Shown piece by piece: positions 47,004 to 56,781 of a stretch of 64,000 nt of DNA. Source of the DNA: Corynebacterium heidelbergense. Its GTDB lineage: Bacteria; Actinomycetota; Actinomycetes; Mycobacteriales; Mycobacteriaceae. The notes below the pieces were generated by a model. It had not been told where the DNA came from and ran no database searches. It saw nothing but the letters and a program-made list of their open reading frames with translations. Both the position numbers and the translations under genes were made by a program. The DNA is taken from NCBI RefSeq assembly GCF_028609845.1, contig NZ_CP063191.1, forward strand, positions 1,240,001 to 1,304,000. The letters run 5' to 3'. Every line of letters starts with the position of its first letter. The stretch's first letter is position 1.

Positions 47004-47628
47004 ACCGCAACTCGGCAATACGGCCCTCCAGGGCGGCCTTTCCGGCTGCGATGCTTTCGGCGGAGGAAAACCCACGCCGCGCTGCGACTCCAACGATCCG
47101 CCGCAACGCTGCCTGGTATGCGGCGCGATTGTGCGGAATGGTTCTGAGCTGACCGGCCTTCTTCTCCACGAGGGCCCGCAGGATGTCCCGATCCTGCTGG
47201 GCGTCTAGCTGTGCCAGGGCGCGGTCGATGATGCTCGCGTCCACCCCCTTGTCCTGCAGCTCGCGGCGCAGCAGGTGGGAGGATTTGCCCAGGTGTTTGT
47301 GCCGCTGGTGGACCCATTGCTCGGCGAAGTCCTCGTCGTTAAGCATCCCGTTGTCCAGGCAACGCTGGACGACTTCCTCGATCTCAGCTGCCTCGAACCC
47401 ATCTGCCGCCATCCGTTCGCGCAGCTCGTGCTCCGAGCGGGCGCGGTGGTTGATGAGGCGCTGAGCTTTGGCGATCGCCGGGGCTAGTTCGCGCTCCCGC
47501 TGCTTGTCCACCAACTGCCCCGTGATGGGGCCACCCCCGGCCTCCCACTGGGCCAGGTGCTTGCGCAGTTGCTCGACTTTGGCCGCCCGGCTGGGCTTAG
47601 CCCTGGGGCTGGCCGGGTCGGTGGGCAC
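46948..47628 (-). CDS. recX: Regulatory protein RecX
   Basis: Binds RecA filaments and modulates strand exchange and SOS activation. It has 226 residues. Three helical repeats are visible ([38 protein letters not shown] and [19 protein letters not shown]). The N-terminus is Lys/Arg-rich. The GTG at 47626-47628 overlaps the recA stop (TAGTG), so it is translationally coupled to recA. The C-terminal 18 residues are Pro/Asp/Arg-rich and encoded opposite gluD. Confidence 0.94.
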   Translation of the reverse strand: MPTDPASPRAKPSRAAKVEQLRKHLAQWEAGGGPITGQLVDKQRERELAPAIAKAQRLINHRARSEHELRERMAADGFEAAEIEEVVQRCLDNGMLNDEDFAEQWVHQRHKHLGKSSHLLRRELQDKGVDASIIDRALAQLDAQQDRDILRALVEKKAGQLRTIPHNRAAYQAALRRIVGVAARRGFSSAESIAAGKAALEGRIAELRSTPPCSEDPGAPDRANRR

Positions 47629-48743
47629 TAATCTTCGTCCTCGTCATCGAAGTTGGGCACCACATCGATGGGCTCATCCTCGGGAGACACGGCATCGTCC
47701 GCGCTGCCCTTCCTCACGGCGTAGGGCCCCACCCCAAGCTGCCGCATGATCCGATCCTCCAGCTCGCTGGCGAGATCCGGGTTGGACTTGAGGAACTCGC
47801 GGGCCTTCTCCTTGCCCTGGCCGAGCTGCTCGCCCTCGTAGGTGAACCAGGCGCCGGACTTCTTGATGATCCCGTGTTCCACACCGAGGTCGATGATGGA
47901 GCCCTCGCGGCTGATCCCCTCCCCGTAGAGGATGTCGAACTCGGCGATCTTGAATGGCGGGGAAACCTTGTTCTTGACCACCTTTAGGCGGGTCCGGTTG
48001 CCCACCACGTCCTGGCCGTCCTTGAGCGCCTGGATCCGGCGGATATCGCAGCGCACGGACGCGTAGAACTTCAAAGCCTTACCACCGGTGGTGGTTTCGG
48101 GCGAGCCGAACATCACGCCGATCTTCTCGCGGAGCTGGTTGATGAAAATGGCGGTTGTCCCGGTCTGGTACAGCGCACCGGTCATCTTACGCAGCGCCTG
48201 GCTCATGAGCCGGGCTTGCAGGCCGACGTGGGAATCTCCCATATCCCCGTCGATTTCCGCTTTGGGTGTCAACGCGGCCACCGAGTCGATGACGACGATA
48301 TCGATGGCTCCGGAGCGGATGAGCATGTCGGCGATCTCCAGGGCCTGCTCACCGGTATCCGGCTGGGACACGAGCAATGCATCGGTATCCACCCCCAGCT
48401 TGGCGGCGTAATCCGGGTCCAGGGCGTGCTCAGCGTCGATGAAGGCGGCGATACCCCCGGCCCTTTGCGCCTCGGCAATGGCGTGAAGGGCGACGGTCGT
48501 CTTACCCGAGGATTCTGGCCCGTAGACCTCTACAACGCGACCCCGGGGGAAACCCCCGATACCTAGGGCCACGTTGATGGCGATATTGCCCGTGGGGATA
48601 GCGCTAATCGGGGGGCGGTTATCGTCCCCCAGGCGCATGATGGCGCCCTTGCCAAAGTCCTTCTCGATCTGGGCCATCGCCAGGTCCAGCGCCTTGGAGC
48701 GGTCAGCCCCGGTGGCTACGGCCGTCTTCTTCTTCGGTGCCAT
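47628..48743 (-). CDS. recA: Recombinase RecA
   Basis: DNA strand-exchange protein and co-protease for LexA. It has 371 residues with no intein. Walker A is [16 protein letters not shown] (about residue 76). Other features: [20 protein letters not shown], the L1/L2 DNA-binding loops around [21 protein letters not shown], and an acidic C-terminus. The ATG at 48741-48743 has AAGGAGAG about 11 nt upstream. An excellent SOS box next to a -10 lies about 250 nt upstream, so recA should be LexA-controlled with a long leader. recX follows, coupled. Confidence 0.98.
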   Translation of the reverse strand: MAPKKKTAVATGADRSKALDLAMAQIEKDFGKGAIMRLGDDNRPPISAIPTGNIAINVALGIGGFPRGRVVEVYGPESSGKTTVALHAIAEAQRAGGIAAFIDAEHALDPDYAAKLGVDTDALLVSQPDTGEQALEIADMLIRSGAIDIVVIDSVAALTPKAEIDGDMGDSHVGLQARLMSQALRKMTGALYQTGTTAIFINQLREKIGVMFGSPETTTGGKALKFYASVRCDIRRIQALKDGQDVVGNRTRLKVVKNKVSPPFKIAEFDILYGEGISREGSIIDLGVEHGIIKKSGAWFTYEGEQLGQGKEKAREFLKSNPDLASELEDRIMRQLGVGPYAVRKGSADDAVSPEDEPIDVVPNFDDEDED

Positions 48744-48985
48744 AGTGTTTTCGTCTCTCCTTGATGGGGAAGCTTCTCGTGCGGACTATCTAGGCCGGAT
48801 GTGCACACCTAGCCGCACACCCAACCGCAGTGCTCAGAAGTTCGTGGGGCATACCCGTGCGCCCACAAACCTTGCTCGTAGTTGTTAGACGCCGCGCGGC
48901 CCCAAAGGGTTCACGCGAACCGACCGAAGCGAGCATCAGCAGCCAATGGCCTGCAGTGTGCCCCACACGCCGGACATCTGCACCC

Positions 48986-48991
48986 ACCATA
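48986..48991 (-). promoter_or_regulatory. -10 element of recA
   Basis: On the minus strand TATGGT, preceded by TG, lies two bases downstream of the SOS box, so LexA would occupy the promoter spacer. The predicted start is near 48979. Confidence 0.5.
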
Positions 48992-48992
48992 C

Positions 48993-49008
48993 ACGAACAA
49001 GTGTTCGA
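48993..49008. promoter_or_regulatory. SOS box (LexA site) of recA
   Basis: ACGAACAAGTGTTCGA contains a perfect CGAAC-N4-GTTCG. It is the best SOS box in the window. Confidence 0.8.
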
Positions 49009-49053
49009 AAGCGTACCGAAGACCCCGCTCGTGCCGCGCAGGGGCACAACCCG

Positions 49054-49260
49054 CTAGAGGTCCTCCCCCAACTGCCGTTCCTCCGGAACGTCGAAATCCT
49101 CGCACAGCGCCCACCAGACCTCGCGCAGGTCCATCCCACGGTGGATGGCCTCCGCAGCCGTCATCCCCACGGAACTCAGCACATGACTGTCGGCGATCCA
49201 CGCGGCGAAGCTGTCCCCAAACTCCCCGCGGGTTAGTCGATCAAACTCGGTCTGTCGCAC
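49054..49260 (-). CDS. DUF3046 domain-containing protein
   Basis: A 68-residue acidic protein of the DUF3046 family, always found near recA in Corynebacteriales (Rv2738c counterpart). Conserved segments are MRQTEFDRLTRGEFGDSFA and GMDLREVWWALCEDFDVPE. Function is unknown. The GTG at 49258-49260 starts 6 nt after the pspA stop without an SD, suggesting coupling to pspA. It ends about 45 nt before the recA SOS box. Confidence 0.88.
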   Translation of the reverse strand: MRQTEFDRLTRGEFGDSFAAWIADSHVLSSVGMTAAEAIHRGMDLREVWWALCEDFDVPEERQLGEDL

Positions 49261-49266
49261 GGGACG

Positions 49267-50142
49267 TTAGCTATTGCGCCGCAGCTCCCGCATGCGCTCG
49301 GCCACGGCGTCCTGAGAGACATCCCCGACCATCGGCTCCTGGGCTCTGTTGCCTTGGTTGCCCTGGCCCAAGGCCTGCTGCTGACCACCGGAGATAGCGC
49401 TGTTGCCGCCCGCGGACCCACCGGAGCCCGCCATCTCCGCCCGGATCTGCTCCAGCCGGGAGTGCCCAGCCATCTGGATACCGGCGGACTCCACTTCGGC
49501 CATCCGGCCCTGCACAGAATTCTGCGCCAGCTCCGACTGCCCCAGGGCGTTGGCGTAGCGCCGCTCGATCTTCTCGCGTACCTGGTCCAGGTTCGGCGTG
49601 GAACCCTGCGCCATCGAGTTCATGGACTGGACGGACTCGGCCACCTTTTCCTGCATCTTGGCCTGTTCCAGTTGGCCCAGCAGCTTGGTGCGCTCCGTCG
49701 TCTTCTGCTGGAGCTGCATGGCGTTGCGCTCGACGGCCTGCTTGGCCTGCGCGGCCTGCTGCAGGGACTGGTCGTGCATGGCCTTGAGGTCCTCCACGGA
49801 CTGCTCGGCCGTCACCAACTGCGCCGCGAAGGCCTCTGCGGCGTTTTCGTACTCGGTGGCCTTTGCCGCATCCCCCTGCGCCCGGGCCTTCTCGGACAGG
49901 GTCAGCGCCTGCCTCGTGTTCGCCTGCAGCTTCTCGATCTCCGAGAGCTGACGGTTGAGCTTCATCTCCAACTGACGCTGGTGCCCAATCACGGTCGCGG
50001 CCTGCTGGGACAGGGCCTGGTGCTGCCGCTGAGCCTCCTGAATGGCCTGCTCAATCTGGATCTTGGGGTCCGCGTTCTCCTCAATCTTCGAGTCGAACAG
50101 CGCCATGAGGTACTTCCATGCCTTGACAAACGGATTGGCCAT
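49267..50142 (-). CDS. pspA: PspA/IM30 family protein
   Basis: A phage-shock/ESCRT-III-like membrane-remodelling protein (35-kDa antigen family) that protects the cytoplasmic membrane under stress. It has 291 residues. The N-terminus ([20 protein letters not shown]) is the amphipathic membrane-binding helix with the next helix start. Long coiled-coil helices run through residues 30-215, then a Gly/Gln/Asn-rich linker and a short C-terminal helix. The ATG at 50140-50142 gives the family N-terminus; AAGGAG lies upstream at a long distance. It is downstream of clgR, as in mycobacteria, where ClgR activates pspA. Confidence 0.93.
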   Translation of the reverse strand: MANPFVKAWKYLMALFDSKIEENADPKIQIEQAIQEAQRQHQALSQQAATVIGHQRQLEMKLNRQLSEIEKLQANTRQALTLSEKARAQGDAAKATEYENAAEAFAAQLVTAEQSVEDLKAMHDQSLQQAAQAKQAVERNAMQLQQKTTERTKLLGQLEQAKMQEKVAESVQSMNSMAQGSTPNLDQVREKIERRYANALGQSELAQNSVQGRMAEVESAGIQMAGHSRLEQIRAEMAGSGGSAGGNSAISGGQQQALGQGNQGNRAQEPMVGDVSQDAVAERMRELRRNS

Positions 50143-50200
50143 GAGTGCTTCGAGGCTCCTTGGATTGAATGATCTAACGATGGTCGAGTGTTCTTCGTCC

Positions 50201-50206
50201 ACTCTA
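50201..50206 (-). promoter_or_regulatory. -10 element of pspA
   Basis: On the minus strand TAGAGT lies in the 109-nt gap between clgR and pspA; the predicted start is near 50194, leaving a leader of about 52 nt. Confidence 0.4.
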
Positions 50207-50251
50207 AACCGGTGGCGTGCCCGGTGCGGTATTGTGCGCGCGTCCGGTGGT

Positions 50252-50677
50252 CTACTCCGTACCCACCGATGCGGCCATTGTGGACGCCAGCTCCGCAGCC
50301 GCGGCGTCCAGGGTCATCATGGAGGCCGCCTCCAGAATGATCGAGGCCACGCTCACCCCCATCGCATGGCACACACTCGCCAGTAGTTCGGAGGAGACCT
50401 CCTTGCGGCCGCGTTCGAGCTCGGAGAGGTACCCGGGGCTGACGTTGGCCAGCTTCGCCAGGTCCCGCAGCGTAAAGCCGTTAGCCATCCGGCTTTCCTT
50501 GAGGGTGGAGCCCAGGGCCTCCCGCAGCAGCGGTTCTTCAGTGGGCATGCAGCCACCGGCTGGTTCCGCACGGCGATCGGAGACCGTCGCGGAAGCAGGG
50601 CGCGGGGAGGGGGCGGGGCGGTGGCGCTCTAACAGCGCGACCGACCCGGGCCTGTTATGTGCCGTGTTGGTTGCCAT
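50252..50677 (-). CDS. clgR: XRE-family transcriptional activator ClgR
   Basis: An activator of clp protease and DNA-repair genes, itself degraded by Clp. The core of about 98 residues starts at the ATG 50546-50548 ([13 protein letters not shown]) and contains the helix-turn-helix [32 protein letters not shown]. The C-terminus is Ala/Ser-rich, as expected for a Clp substrate. The ATG at 50675-50677 adds 43 residues; it is chosen because it lies 8 nt after the cinA stop with a weak AGG. The shorter form equals the size of known ClgR, so the start is uncertain. Last gene of pgsA-cinA-clgR. Confidence 0.9.
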   Translation of the reverse strand: MATNTAHNRPGSVALLERHRPAPSPRPASATVSDRRAEPAGGCMPTEEPLLREALGSTLKESRMANGFTLRDLAKLANVSPGYLSELERGRKEVSSELLASVCHAMGVSVASIILEAASMMTLDAAAAELASTMAASVGTE

Positions 50678-50685
50678 CAATGTGC

Positions 50686-51282
50686 CTAACGTAGGAGGGC
50701 CTGGCTTTTGTTCCCGGCGGTGACCGCAATGTGCGGCTCCACCTCGACTAGCAAATCTACAGCCGCGTCGACCGCAGCCGAGCGGATTGCCTGTCGCCGC
50801 GCCGCGGGCTCGAGCGGGCCCCACGGGCCCCGGGTTAGGGTGCGCACCCACGAGCTCCCGGCCGGCTCACGGATGTCCGCCGGAACCCGAGTTTTCGCCA
50901 ACGCCTGTGCGCTCACCCACGCCGCCACGTATACCTCCCCCACGGGATGCCCGTCCTGGGGATCGGGCCCTGCCACACCCGTCAGGCCCACTCCCACATC
51001 AGCCCCGCACGTGTGCGCCACCCCCCGCGCCAGCTGCCGGGCCACCTCGGGGTCCACTGGACCGCGCTGACGCAGCAGTTCCTCATCCACCCCGGCCAGG
51101 GTGTGCTTAAGATCCGTGGCATAGACGACCACGCCACCGCTCAGCACGGCAGAGGCCCCGGGCACGCTGGCCAAGTGGGCGCACACCATGCCTGCGGTAA
51201 GTGACTCCGCCACTGCGAGCGTGCGTCCCTTGTGCGACAGTTTCTTTATCAACGCGCTGGCGTTGGCGTCTATAAGCACCAC
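50686..51282 (-). CDS. cinA: CinA C-terminal-domain protein (nicotinamide mononucleotide deamidase type)
   Basis: A 198-residue stand-alone CinA-C/PncC domain, whose relatives deamidate NMN to nicotinic acid mononucleotide in pyridine nucleotide salvage. Seen: LAVAESLTAGMVCAHLASVPGA split by a turn, SGGVVVYATDLKH, and GVGLTGVAGPDPQDGHPVG. The N-terminal molybdopterin-binding-like domain of full CinA is absent. The GTG at 51280-51282 starts 4 nt after the pgsA stop with no SD, implying coupling. The last 50 residues carry a Pro/Arg-rich insert before the final helix. Confidence 0.9.
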   Translation of the reverse strand: MVLIDANASALIKKLSHKGRTLAVAESLTAGMVCAHLASVPGASAVLSGGVVVYATDLKHTLAGVDEELLRQRGPVDPEVARQLARGVAHTCGADVGVGLTGVAGPDPQDGHPVGEVYVAAWVSAQALAKTRVPADIREPAGSSWVRTLTRGPWGPLEPAARRQAIRSAAVDAAVDLLVEVEPHIAVTAGNKSQALLR

Positions 51283-51286
51283 AGAG

Positions 51287-51931
51287 CTAGTTTTCGCGAC
51301 GGGAATCGACCAGATATTGCACGCCCGTGACCACCGTGACCACGACCGCCACCGCCATGACCCCATGGGCGGCCCACGTGATCAACCCGCCGACCGGCAT
51401 GACGTACAGCGCGACTGCCAAGGTCTGCAGCACCGTCTTCAACTTGCCGCCCTGGGATGCGGGCACCACCATCGAGCGACGCGCCAGCACCATCCGCCAC
51501 AGGGTGATCCCCAGCTCCCGCACCACGATAACGGCGGTCACCCACCACCACAGCTCGCCCAGCACGTTGAGGCACACCAGGGCGGAGATCATGAGGGCCT
51601 TATCCGCAATCGGATCGGCCAATTTGCCGAAGTCCGTGATGACCCGGTACTTCCGGGCCAGGTGGCCATCCACCTGATCCGTGGCCATGAGTAGCGCGAA
51701 CGCCGCCAAGGCCCACCACCGACGGGTTACCTCCCCGGTCTCCGTGAGCCCCTCCCCCGCAGAAGACAGCAACAGCCACACGAACAGCGGGATGAACACA
51801 ATCCGCACGCAGGTGAGGATGTTGGGCAGACCCACCCGGCGGACGAAACGGCCGAATCCGCTCAGCCGGCGCTGGTCCTCGCTATTGATTCCGGGGCCCG
51901 TCGGGGCCACTCGTGGCTTAGGGGAGTGCAC
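51287..51931 (-). CDS. pgsA: CDP-diacylglycerol-glycerol-3-phosphate 3-phosphatidyltransferase
   Basis: A CDP-alcohol phosphatidyltransferase that makes phosphatidylglycerophosphate. It has 214 residues. The family signature D-x2-D-G-x2-A-R-x8-G-x3-D-x3-D is visible in TDQVDGHLARKYRVITDFG followed by KLADPIAD. About five membrane helices are seen (LTCVRIVFIPLFVWLLL, WWALAAFALLMAT and others). The GTG at 51929-51931 lies 7 nt after TAGAAT without an SD, so the operon pgsA-cinA-clgR appears to begin with a leaderless mRNA. Confidence 0.93.
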   Translation of the reverse strand: MHSPKPRVAPTGPGINSEDQRRLSGFGRFVRRVGLPNILTCVRIVFIPLFVWLLLSSAGEGLTETGEVTRRWWALAAFALLMATDQVDGHLARKYRVITDFGKLADPIADKALMISALVCLNVLGELWWWVTAVIVVRELGITLWRMVLARRSMVVPASQGGKLKTVLQTLAVALYVMPVGGLITWAAHGVMAVAVVVTVVTGVQYLVDSRREN

Positions 51932-51938
51932 GTAGCAA

Positions 51939-51944
51939 ATTCTA
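51939..51944 (-). promoter_or_regulatory. -10 element of pgsA-cinA-clgR, leaderless
   Basis: On the minus strand TAGAAT, preceded by GGG, ends 7 nt before the GTG; no SD. It overlaps the 3' end of terC. Confidence 0.55.
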
Positions 51945-52949
51945 CCCGTTCTGTTCGGCGGCCCGGTGTCGGCGGGACCCCACGGTCAGGCTCAGCACCG
52001 TCGTGACGATAAGCACGCCCACGATGACCACAAGCGATGTCACCACCGGGATCTCCGGCACAGCCACGTGCTCGCCACCATTAACGAAGGGCAGCTTGTT
52101 TTCATGCAGGGCGTGGAGGAGCAGCTTGATACCGATGAACCCCAGGATGATCGCCAGGCCGTAGGAGAGGTAGACCAGCTTGTCCAGCAGGCCGTCCAGG
52201 AGGAAGTACAACTGGCGCAGGCCGAGGAGCGCCAAGGCGTTCGTGGTGAACACTATGTACGGCTCGGAGGTAATGCCGTAGATCGCCGGAATGGAATCCA
52301 AGGCAAAGAGGAGATCCACGAATCCGATGGCAAGCAGTGCCACGAACAGCGGTGTGAGCACGATCTTCTTGTCTCGGTAGAACAGCTTGTCCCCGTGGTA
52401 GCCCTCAGAAACCGGCACAGCCCTGCGGATAAACCGGACCACCGCCATGTCATTGGGATCAGTTTCCCCCTTTTCTGACATCTCATCCCGCACGAGCTTA
52501 ACGGCCGTCCACAGCAGGAACAGGCCGAAGAGGTAGAAGACATCGGACCACGCGGCTATCATGGCCGCGCCGAGCGCGATGAAGATTCCCCGAAAGACGA
52601 GAGCTAACGCGATACCGATTAACAGCACCTTCTGCTGATACTCTCGCGGGATCTTGAAAGCACCCATGATCAGAGCGAACAGAAATAGGTTGTCCACACT
52701 GAGGGCCTTCTCGGTGACGTAACCGGTGAAGAACTCGATGCCGTGCTGGTGCGGGTTACCGGGCTCGGGCCACGTCAGCCACAGAAATCCGCCGAAGAGG
52801 CAGGCCAGGCCGACATAGAACAACGACCACAGCGCGGACTCCCGCAGCGAGGGTTCGTGGGGGGTGCGCACGTGGCTGAAAAAATCGAAGACGAAGAAGC
52901 CCGCGATAACGGCGATCGTGATCGCCCAGGTCAAAAAATTTACTTCCAT
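51942..52949 (-). CDS. TerC family manganese exporter
   Basis: A TerC/Alx integral membrane protein of 335 residues with about nine helices. The conserved acidic residues are in SVDNLFLFALIMGAF and LLFALDSIPAIYGIT, which bind metal in this family; members export Mn(II). The ATG at 52947-52949 (MEVNFLTWAITIAVIAGFF) begins directly before the first helix. The frame is open 87 codons upstream, but that sequence is the manganese riboswitch. The SD GGAGG (52963-52967) is 13 nt away and lies in the riboswitch hairpin. Manganese-induced translation is inferred. Confidence 0.93.
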   Translation of the reverse strand: MEVNFLTWAITIAVIAGFFVFDFFSHVRTPHEPSLRESALWSLFYVGLACLFGGFLWLTWPEPGNPHQHGIEFFTGYVTEKALSVDNLFLFALIMGAFKIPREYQQKVLLIGIALALVFRGIFIALGAAMIAAWSDVFYLFGLFLLWTAVKLVRDEMSEKGETDPNDMAVVRFIRRAVPVSEGYHGDKLFYRDKKIVLTPLFVALLAIGFVDLLFALDSIPAIYGITSEPYIVFTTNALALLGLRQLYFLLDGLLDKLVYLSYGLAIILGFIGIKLLLHALHENKLPFVNGGEHVAVPEIPVVTSLVVIVGVLIVTTVLSLTVGSRRHRAAEQNG

Positions 52950-52959
52950 AGCTACGCTC

Positions 52960-53150
52960 AGACCTCCGGTCCTAGACAACGGTGAGGAACCGGAGGTCTC
53001 CCCCGCCGGCGGCCGCACAACAGGTGTGGGTGCGCCGACCGACATGACCGGGATGTCCCCGCCGCGCACCCATGGGGTGCGGGCGGGGCAAGCCGTGTTG
53101 ACGATCAATGCCGACGTAGCGGATGTGGGGTACTCCCCTCCATTGCGGGC
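52960..53150 (-). ncRNA. yybP-ykoY manganese riboswitch upstream of terC
   Basis: On the minus strand the region begins with GGAGGGGAGTACCCC, the hallmark GGGGAGUA loop of the yybP-ykoY Mn(II) aptamer. It continues with ATCGTCAACACGG (53093-53105), which resembles the second conserved loop strand. P1 can form between GGAGG (53137-53141) and CCTCC (52992-52996). The same CCTCC strand is part of a second stem, 52986-52998 with 52961-52972 (12-13 bp with one bulge), whose other arm holds the terC SD GGAGG. So aptamer folding should free the SD: an ON switch. The family, ligand and link to TerC exporters are established; the fold here is my reading. Confidence 0.85.
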
Positions 53151-53151
53151 A

Positions 53152-53157
53152 ACAGTA
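53152..53157 (-). promoter_or_regulatory. -10 element of terC
   Basis: On the minus strand TACTGT preceded by TG; TTGCCG lies 19 nt upstream as a weak -35. The predicted start is near 53145, at the 5' edge of the riboswitch, which supports both assignments. Confidence 0.5.
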
Positions 53158-53195
53158 CACGAGCCCAGCACGATTGCGGCAATTCCCCCAGTGGG

Positions 53196-53224
53196 CCTGG
53201 CCGCTGTCACCGGACGCGGCCGGG
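53196..53224 (-). terminator. Probable terminator of ftsK
   Basis: CCTGGCCGC and GCGGCCGGG can form a 9-bp stem (one G.U-type position) with an 11-base loop, starting 10 bases after the ftsK stop and ending before the terC promoter. There is no U tract, as often in actinobacteria. Confidence 0.5.
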
Positions 53225-53234
53225 CACACGGGAC

Positions 53235-56200
53235 CTAGAAGGCCCCGCGGGTCGGGTCTGCGGAGACGACCTTCGCGCCCTCCTCACCGGATTCCGACCG
53301 CGAGGCACCCGCTGGACCGGCTGCATCCCCTGCATCCGCCGGCTGTGCCGCCCCGGGCTCCACCACGGACTCTGTGGGGTCCTCATCCTCCACCCCGGCG
53401 CCGTCCACCCCGGAGCCGTCCGCCATGTCATCCTTGGGGGCCTCCGCCGGATCGGCGCCCTTGATCATCCACAGGATGGTCTCCAGCTCCTCCGGCTTCA
53501 CCAGCACTTCCCGGGCCTTGGATCCCTCGGAGGGGCCAACAACCCCGCGGGTCTCCATGAGGTCCATCAACCGACCTGCCTTAGCAAACCCAATGCGCAA
53601 TTTGCGCTGCAGCATGGAAGTGGAGCCGAACTGGCTGGTCACCACCAGCTCCACGGCCTGCAGCAGGTCGTCCAAGTCATCCCCGATATCCGGGTCGATG
53701 TCCTTTCCGCCCTCTGCGGCCTTCTCGTCGGTCACTCCCTCGGTGTAATTGGGTGCGGCTTGGTCCTTGGCAGCGTCCACGACCGCCTGCACTTCCTCGT
53801 CGGTGACGAAGGCCCCCTGGATACGGCGGGGCTTGCCGGCGCCCTGCGGGATGAAGAGCCCGTCGCCCATACCGATAAGCTTTTCCGCGCCACCCTGGTC
53901 CAGGATCACTCGCGAGTCCGTCAGGGAGGACGTGGCAAAGGCTAGGCGGGAGGGCACGTTCGTCTTAATCAACCCGGTGACCACGTCCACGGAGGGCCGC
54001 TGGGTGGCGAGCACCAGGTGGATCCCAGCCGCCCGGGCCTTCTGGGTGATGCGGACGATGGAGTCCTCGATCTCCCTCGGCGCGGTCATCATTAGGTCCG
54101 CCAACTCGTCGACGACACACACGATGAAGGGGTAGGGCCGGTATTCCCGCTCGGACCCCAGGGGGGCCGTGATCTCCCCGGAGCGGACCTTCCGGTTGAA
54201 GTCCTTGATGTGCCGCACGCGGGTGGACTTCATGTCCATGTACCGCTGTTCCATCTCCTCCACCAGCCAGGTCAGTGCCGCCGCGGCCTTCTTGGGTTGC
54301 GTGATGATGGGGGTGATGAGGTGCGGGATGCCCTCGTAGGGGGTGAGCTCCACCATCTTTGGGTCCACGAGGATCAGGCGCACCTGCTCAGGGGTAGCCC
54401 GCGTGAGCAGGCTGACCAGCAGCGAGTTGACGAAGGCGGACTTACCGGAGCCGGTGGACCCGGCCACCAGTAGGTGCGGCATCTTCTGGATGGAGTGGGC
54501 CACAAAGCCGCCCTCGATGTCCTTGCCGAGGCCCACGAGCGTGGGATCCGCTTCCCCTTCCACCGCGGGTGCCTTGAGCACATCTGCCAAGCGCACCATC
54601 TCCCGGTCGGTGTTGGGGACCTCGATGCCCACGGCGGATTTGCCGGGGATGGGCGCGAGCAACCGGACGTTGTCGGTGGCTACGGCGTAGGCCAGATCCG
54701 ACTGCAGGTTCGTGATCTTGGAGACCTTCACGCCCGGCCCCAGCTCCACCTCGTAGCGGGTGACTGTGGGGCCACGGGAGAATCCGGTGACGGTGGCATC
54801 CACCTTGAATTCCTGGAAGACGGCGGTGATGGCCTCGATCATGAGGTCGTTGGCCCGACTCCGTGCCTTCGGCGGTTCCCCCGGGAGCAGCAGGTCGGTG
54901 GAGGGCACGGTGTAGCCGCCCGTCTCCGCCGTAGCCCCGGATCGCTCGGCAGGTGCTGCGGCGGCTTGTTTCTTATCGACGCCACCACCACCTCGCTTCT
55001 CAACTGCCGCCTTCGGGCTCGCCTCTCCCGCGCCCTCGGCGGCCTGACGCTGCTCCACCTCAGCGGCGTCGATCCCGGAGCGAGCGACGATGGCCTGGCG
55101 GATGGCCTCCCGGGAGCGGTCGACGGAGTCCCCGGCGGAATCCGCGCCTGGGTCCTTCACAGCCGGAAGCACTGCGGTGTCCGCATGCTCCACGGGAGCG
55201 CTCTTGCGCGCGGGGGTAGTGGTCTGCTCGACGGCAGCGGAGAATCGCCGCGGGCGCGGCGATTCGGGCCCACACGCGGGAGGGGCGTCCACAAGGGGAA
55301 GATCAAGATCCTCCTCCACCTCCCGGGGCCCGGCGGATCGAGGAATAACCCGGGTGCTCCCGTTCTGGGGAGCGGGCCGGCGCGTCGCCTGGGTTGCGCG
55401 ATCCTCCGCCATGGCGCGCTCCAGCTCCTCGTCCACGAGGTCGTACTCGTCAAACTGGGCGGGGTCCTCTTCCTCCCACTGATCTGCGGAATGTAAATCT
55501 GCCCGGCCAACGTGGCGGTTATCGCGCCACTGGCGCAGCGCGCCGACCAACTCGGTGACGGTCAGGCCGGTGAGCTGGAGGGCTCCGTAGACGATGGCGA
55601 GCAGCAGCAGGGGCACAGCCAGGTACTCGCTGAAGCCCACGGCCATGGGGGAACCGATGAACTGGCCGACGATGCCCCCGGCCACGGCTTTCGCTTCAGT
55701 GGTGACGGGTTGACCGGCGAAGATGTGCAGGAGGCCGAGGATGGACAGGACGATAAGAACGGCCCCGCCCCACAACCGCAGCGAGGAGCGCTGCGTGTTG
55801 GTCACGCCCACCATAAGCACCCACGCCGCCCCAATCAGGGCCACGGGCACCACGAAGGCGCCGGCGCCGATTACCCAGCTCAACCCGGCGGCAATGGCAC
55901 CGCCCACGGCACCGCCCACTCCGAACCACAACGTGCCCGCAAGAATGAGGCCGAGGGCAAACACCCCCAGGGCGGGCCCGTCGTAGCCGCCGCCCAGACG
56001 GCCGGGTTCCGGGGCAGCCAGGTGATCCGCCTCGTCGCTGTAGCCCTGGGGCTGATCTTCCCGGGGGGCCTTGCGGGCGCCTTCCTCCAAGGTGGTGTTT
56101 GCCCGCTTGGACACTCGGCCCGTGGAGTGCGGCACGGTTCCGTCGGCATAGTTCGCCGCGGCGCGGGAGGCGGCCTGGGCTTTGCTGAGGGGGCGGTTAA

Positions 56201-56651
56201 TGCGGACCGTCGGGGCCTCGCGGTCGTCCTCCGCACCGCGGGCGGCGCCGTTGTCGGCCAGGAGATCCTCGTCGAGGTCGACTTCCCCCGCTGGGCGATG
56301 GTCACGGGTACCCTGCTGACCGCGAGGGGGCCGTTGGCTAGCACCGGCCATTTTGCGGGTCAGGCCACCAATGCCGCGGGCGGCCTGGGACATGGCGGAG
56401 CCGATGTGCGACCCGAGAACGCCATAGGGGCTGGGGGTCCGCTCGAAGTCGGAGGTATCGTAGGCGTGGCGCTGGGAGCGGGCCGGGGCCGACGAGCGAC
56501 GAGCAGACGTGCCTGCGGCTGCGCCGCGATGGGCTCGCTGCTTGGCGGGGGTGGTGGCCCGGCGGTTATTGGCGCGGGCGCTACTGCCGGGGCCTTGCGG
56601 GCTGCTGGCGTTGGTCCGGGCGCGCGTGCGCGTTCCACTCCTCATAGACAT
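53235..56651 (-). CDS. ftsK: DNA translocase FtsK/SpoIIIE
   Basis: A septal DNA motor that clears and aligns the chromosome termini. It has 1138 residues. The first 200 are basic and disordered, then about four membrane helices (residues 220-350), an acidic/proline-rich linker, and the RecA-like motor with Walker [16 protein letters not shown] (about residue 727) and Walker [13 protein letters not shown] gamma winged helix (about 990-1040, [20 protein letters not shown]) recognises KOPS. An acidic tail of about 80 residues follows. The ATG at 56649-56651 sits 7 nt after TAAAGT without a good SD; an ATG two codons later is possible. Confidence 0.95.
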   Translation of the reverse strand: MSMRSGTRTRARTNASSPQGPGSSARANNRRATTPAKQRAHRGAAAGTSARRSSAPARSQRHAYDTSDFERTPSPYGVLGSHIGSAMSQAARGIGGLTRKMAGASQRPPRGQQGTRDHRPAGEVDLDEDLLADNGAARGAEDDREAPTVRINRPLSKAQAASRAAANYADGTVPHSTGRVSKRANTTLEEGARKAPREDQPQGYSDEADHLAAPEPGRLGGGYDGPALGVFALGLILAGTLWFGVGGAVGGAIAAGLSWVIGAGAFVVPVALIGAAWVLMVGVTNTQRSSLRLWGGAVLIVLSILGLLHIFAGQPVTTEAKAVAGGIVGQFIGSPMAVGFSEYLAVPLLLLAIVYGALQLTGLTVTELVGALRQWRDNRHVGRADLHSADQWEEEDPAQFDEYDLVDEELERAMAEDRATQATRRPAPQNGSTRVIPRSAGPREVEEDLDLPLVDAPPACGPESPRPRRFSAAVEQTTTPARKSAPVEHADTAVLPAVKDPGADSAGDSVDRSREAIRQAIVARSGIDAAEVEQRQAAEGAGEASPKAAVEKRGGGGVDKKQAAAAPAERSGATAETGGYTVPSTDLLLPGEPPKARSRANDLMIEAITAVFQEFKVDATVTGFSRGPTVTRYEVELGPGVKVSKITNLQSDLAYAVATDNVRLLAPIPGKSAVGIEVPNTDREMVRLADVLKAPAVEGEADPTLVGLGKDIEGGFVAHSIQKMPHLLVAGSTGSGKSAFVNSLLVSLLTRATPEQVRLILVDPKMVELTPYEGIPHLITPIITQPKKAAAALTWLVEEMEQRYMDMKSTRVRHIKDFNRKVRSGEITAPLGSEREYRPYPFIVCVVDELADLMMTAPREIEDSIVRITQKARAAGIHLVLATQRPSVDVVTGLIKTNVPSRLAFATSSLTDSRVILDQGGAEKLIGMGDGLFIPQGAGKPRRIQGAFVTDEEVQAVVDAAKDQAAPNYTEGVTDEKAAEGGKDIDPDIGDDLDDLLQAVELVVTSQFGSTSMLQRKLRIGFAKAGRLMDLMETRGVVGPSEGSKAREVLVKPEELETILWMIKGADPAEAPKDDMADGSGVDGAGVEDEDPTESVVEPGAAQPADAGDAAGPAGASRSESGEEGAKVVSADPTRGAF

Positions 56652-56658
56652 GGCGCCT

Positions 56659-56664
56659 ACTTTA
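56659..56664 (-). promoter_or_regulatory. -10 element of ftsK, leaderless
   Basis: On the minus strand TAAAGT ends 7 nt before the ftsK ATG. AGG within the 7 nt is too close to serve as an SD. Confidence 0.5.
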
Positions 56665-56781
56665 ATCGGTCCCGTCACTGCCGTCACAGTTGCAACACAC
56701 GCCACATCGGTCACAGTTCGGAAACGATCGGAAGCTTATTCAGCCTCCGGGACTCGACGTGAACCCGCCGCAGGGGAAACT

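Larger units (their letters stand above)
48744..49053 (-). other. recA leader and promoter region
   Basis: 310 bases between the DUF3046 gene and recA without a convincing gene. It contains the SOS box (48993-49008), the -10 TATGGT (48986-48991) and then about 235 nt of untranslated leader with GC-rich self-complementary stretches (for example GCCGCGCGGC near 48891-48900). An 85-codon open frame across it has no SD-supported start and no family resemblance. Confidence 0.55.

Noticed and set aside
48790-49047. 85-codon minus-strand frame in the recA leader
   Set aside because: Its start would lie upstream of the predicted recA promoter, there is no SD and no recognisable sequence.
52950-53210. 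Upstream in-frame extension of terC (87 codons)
   Set aside because: The sequence is the Mn riboswitch, and the translated extension is unlike any TerC; the real protein begins just before the first membrane helix.
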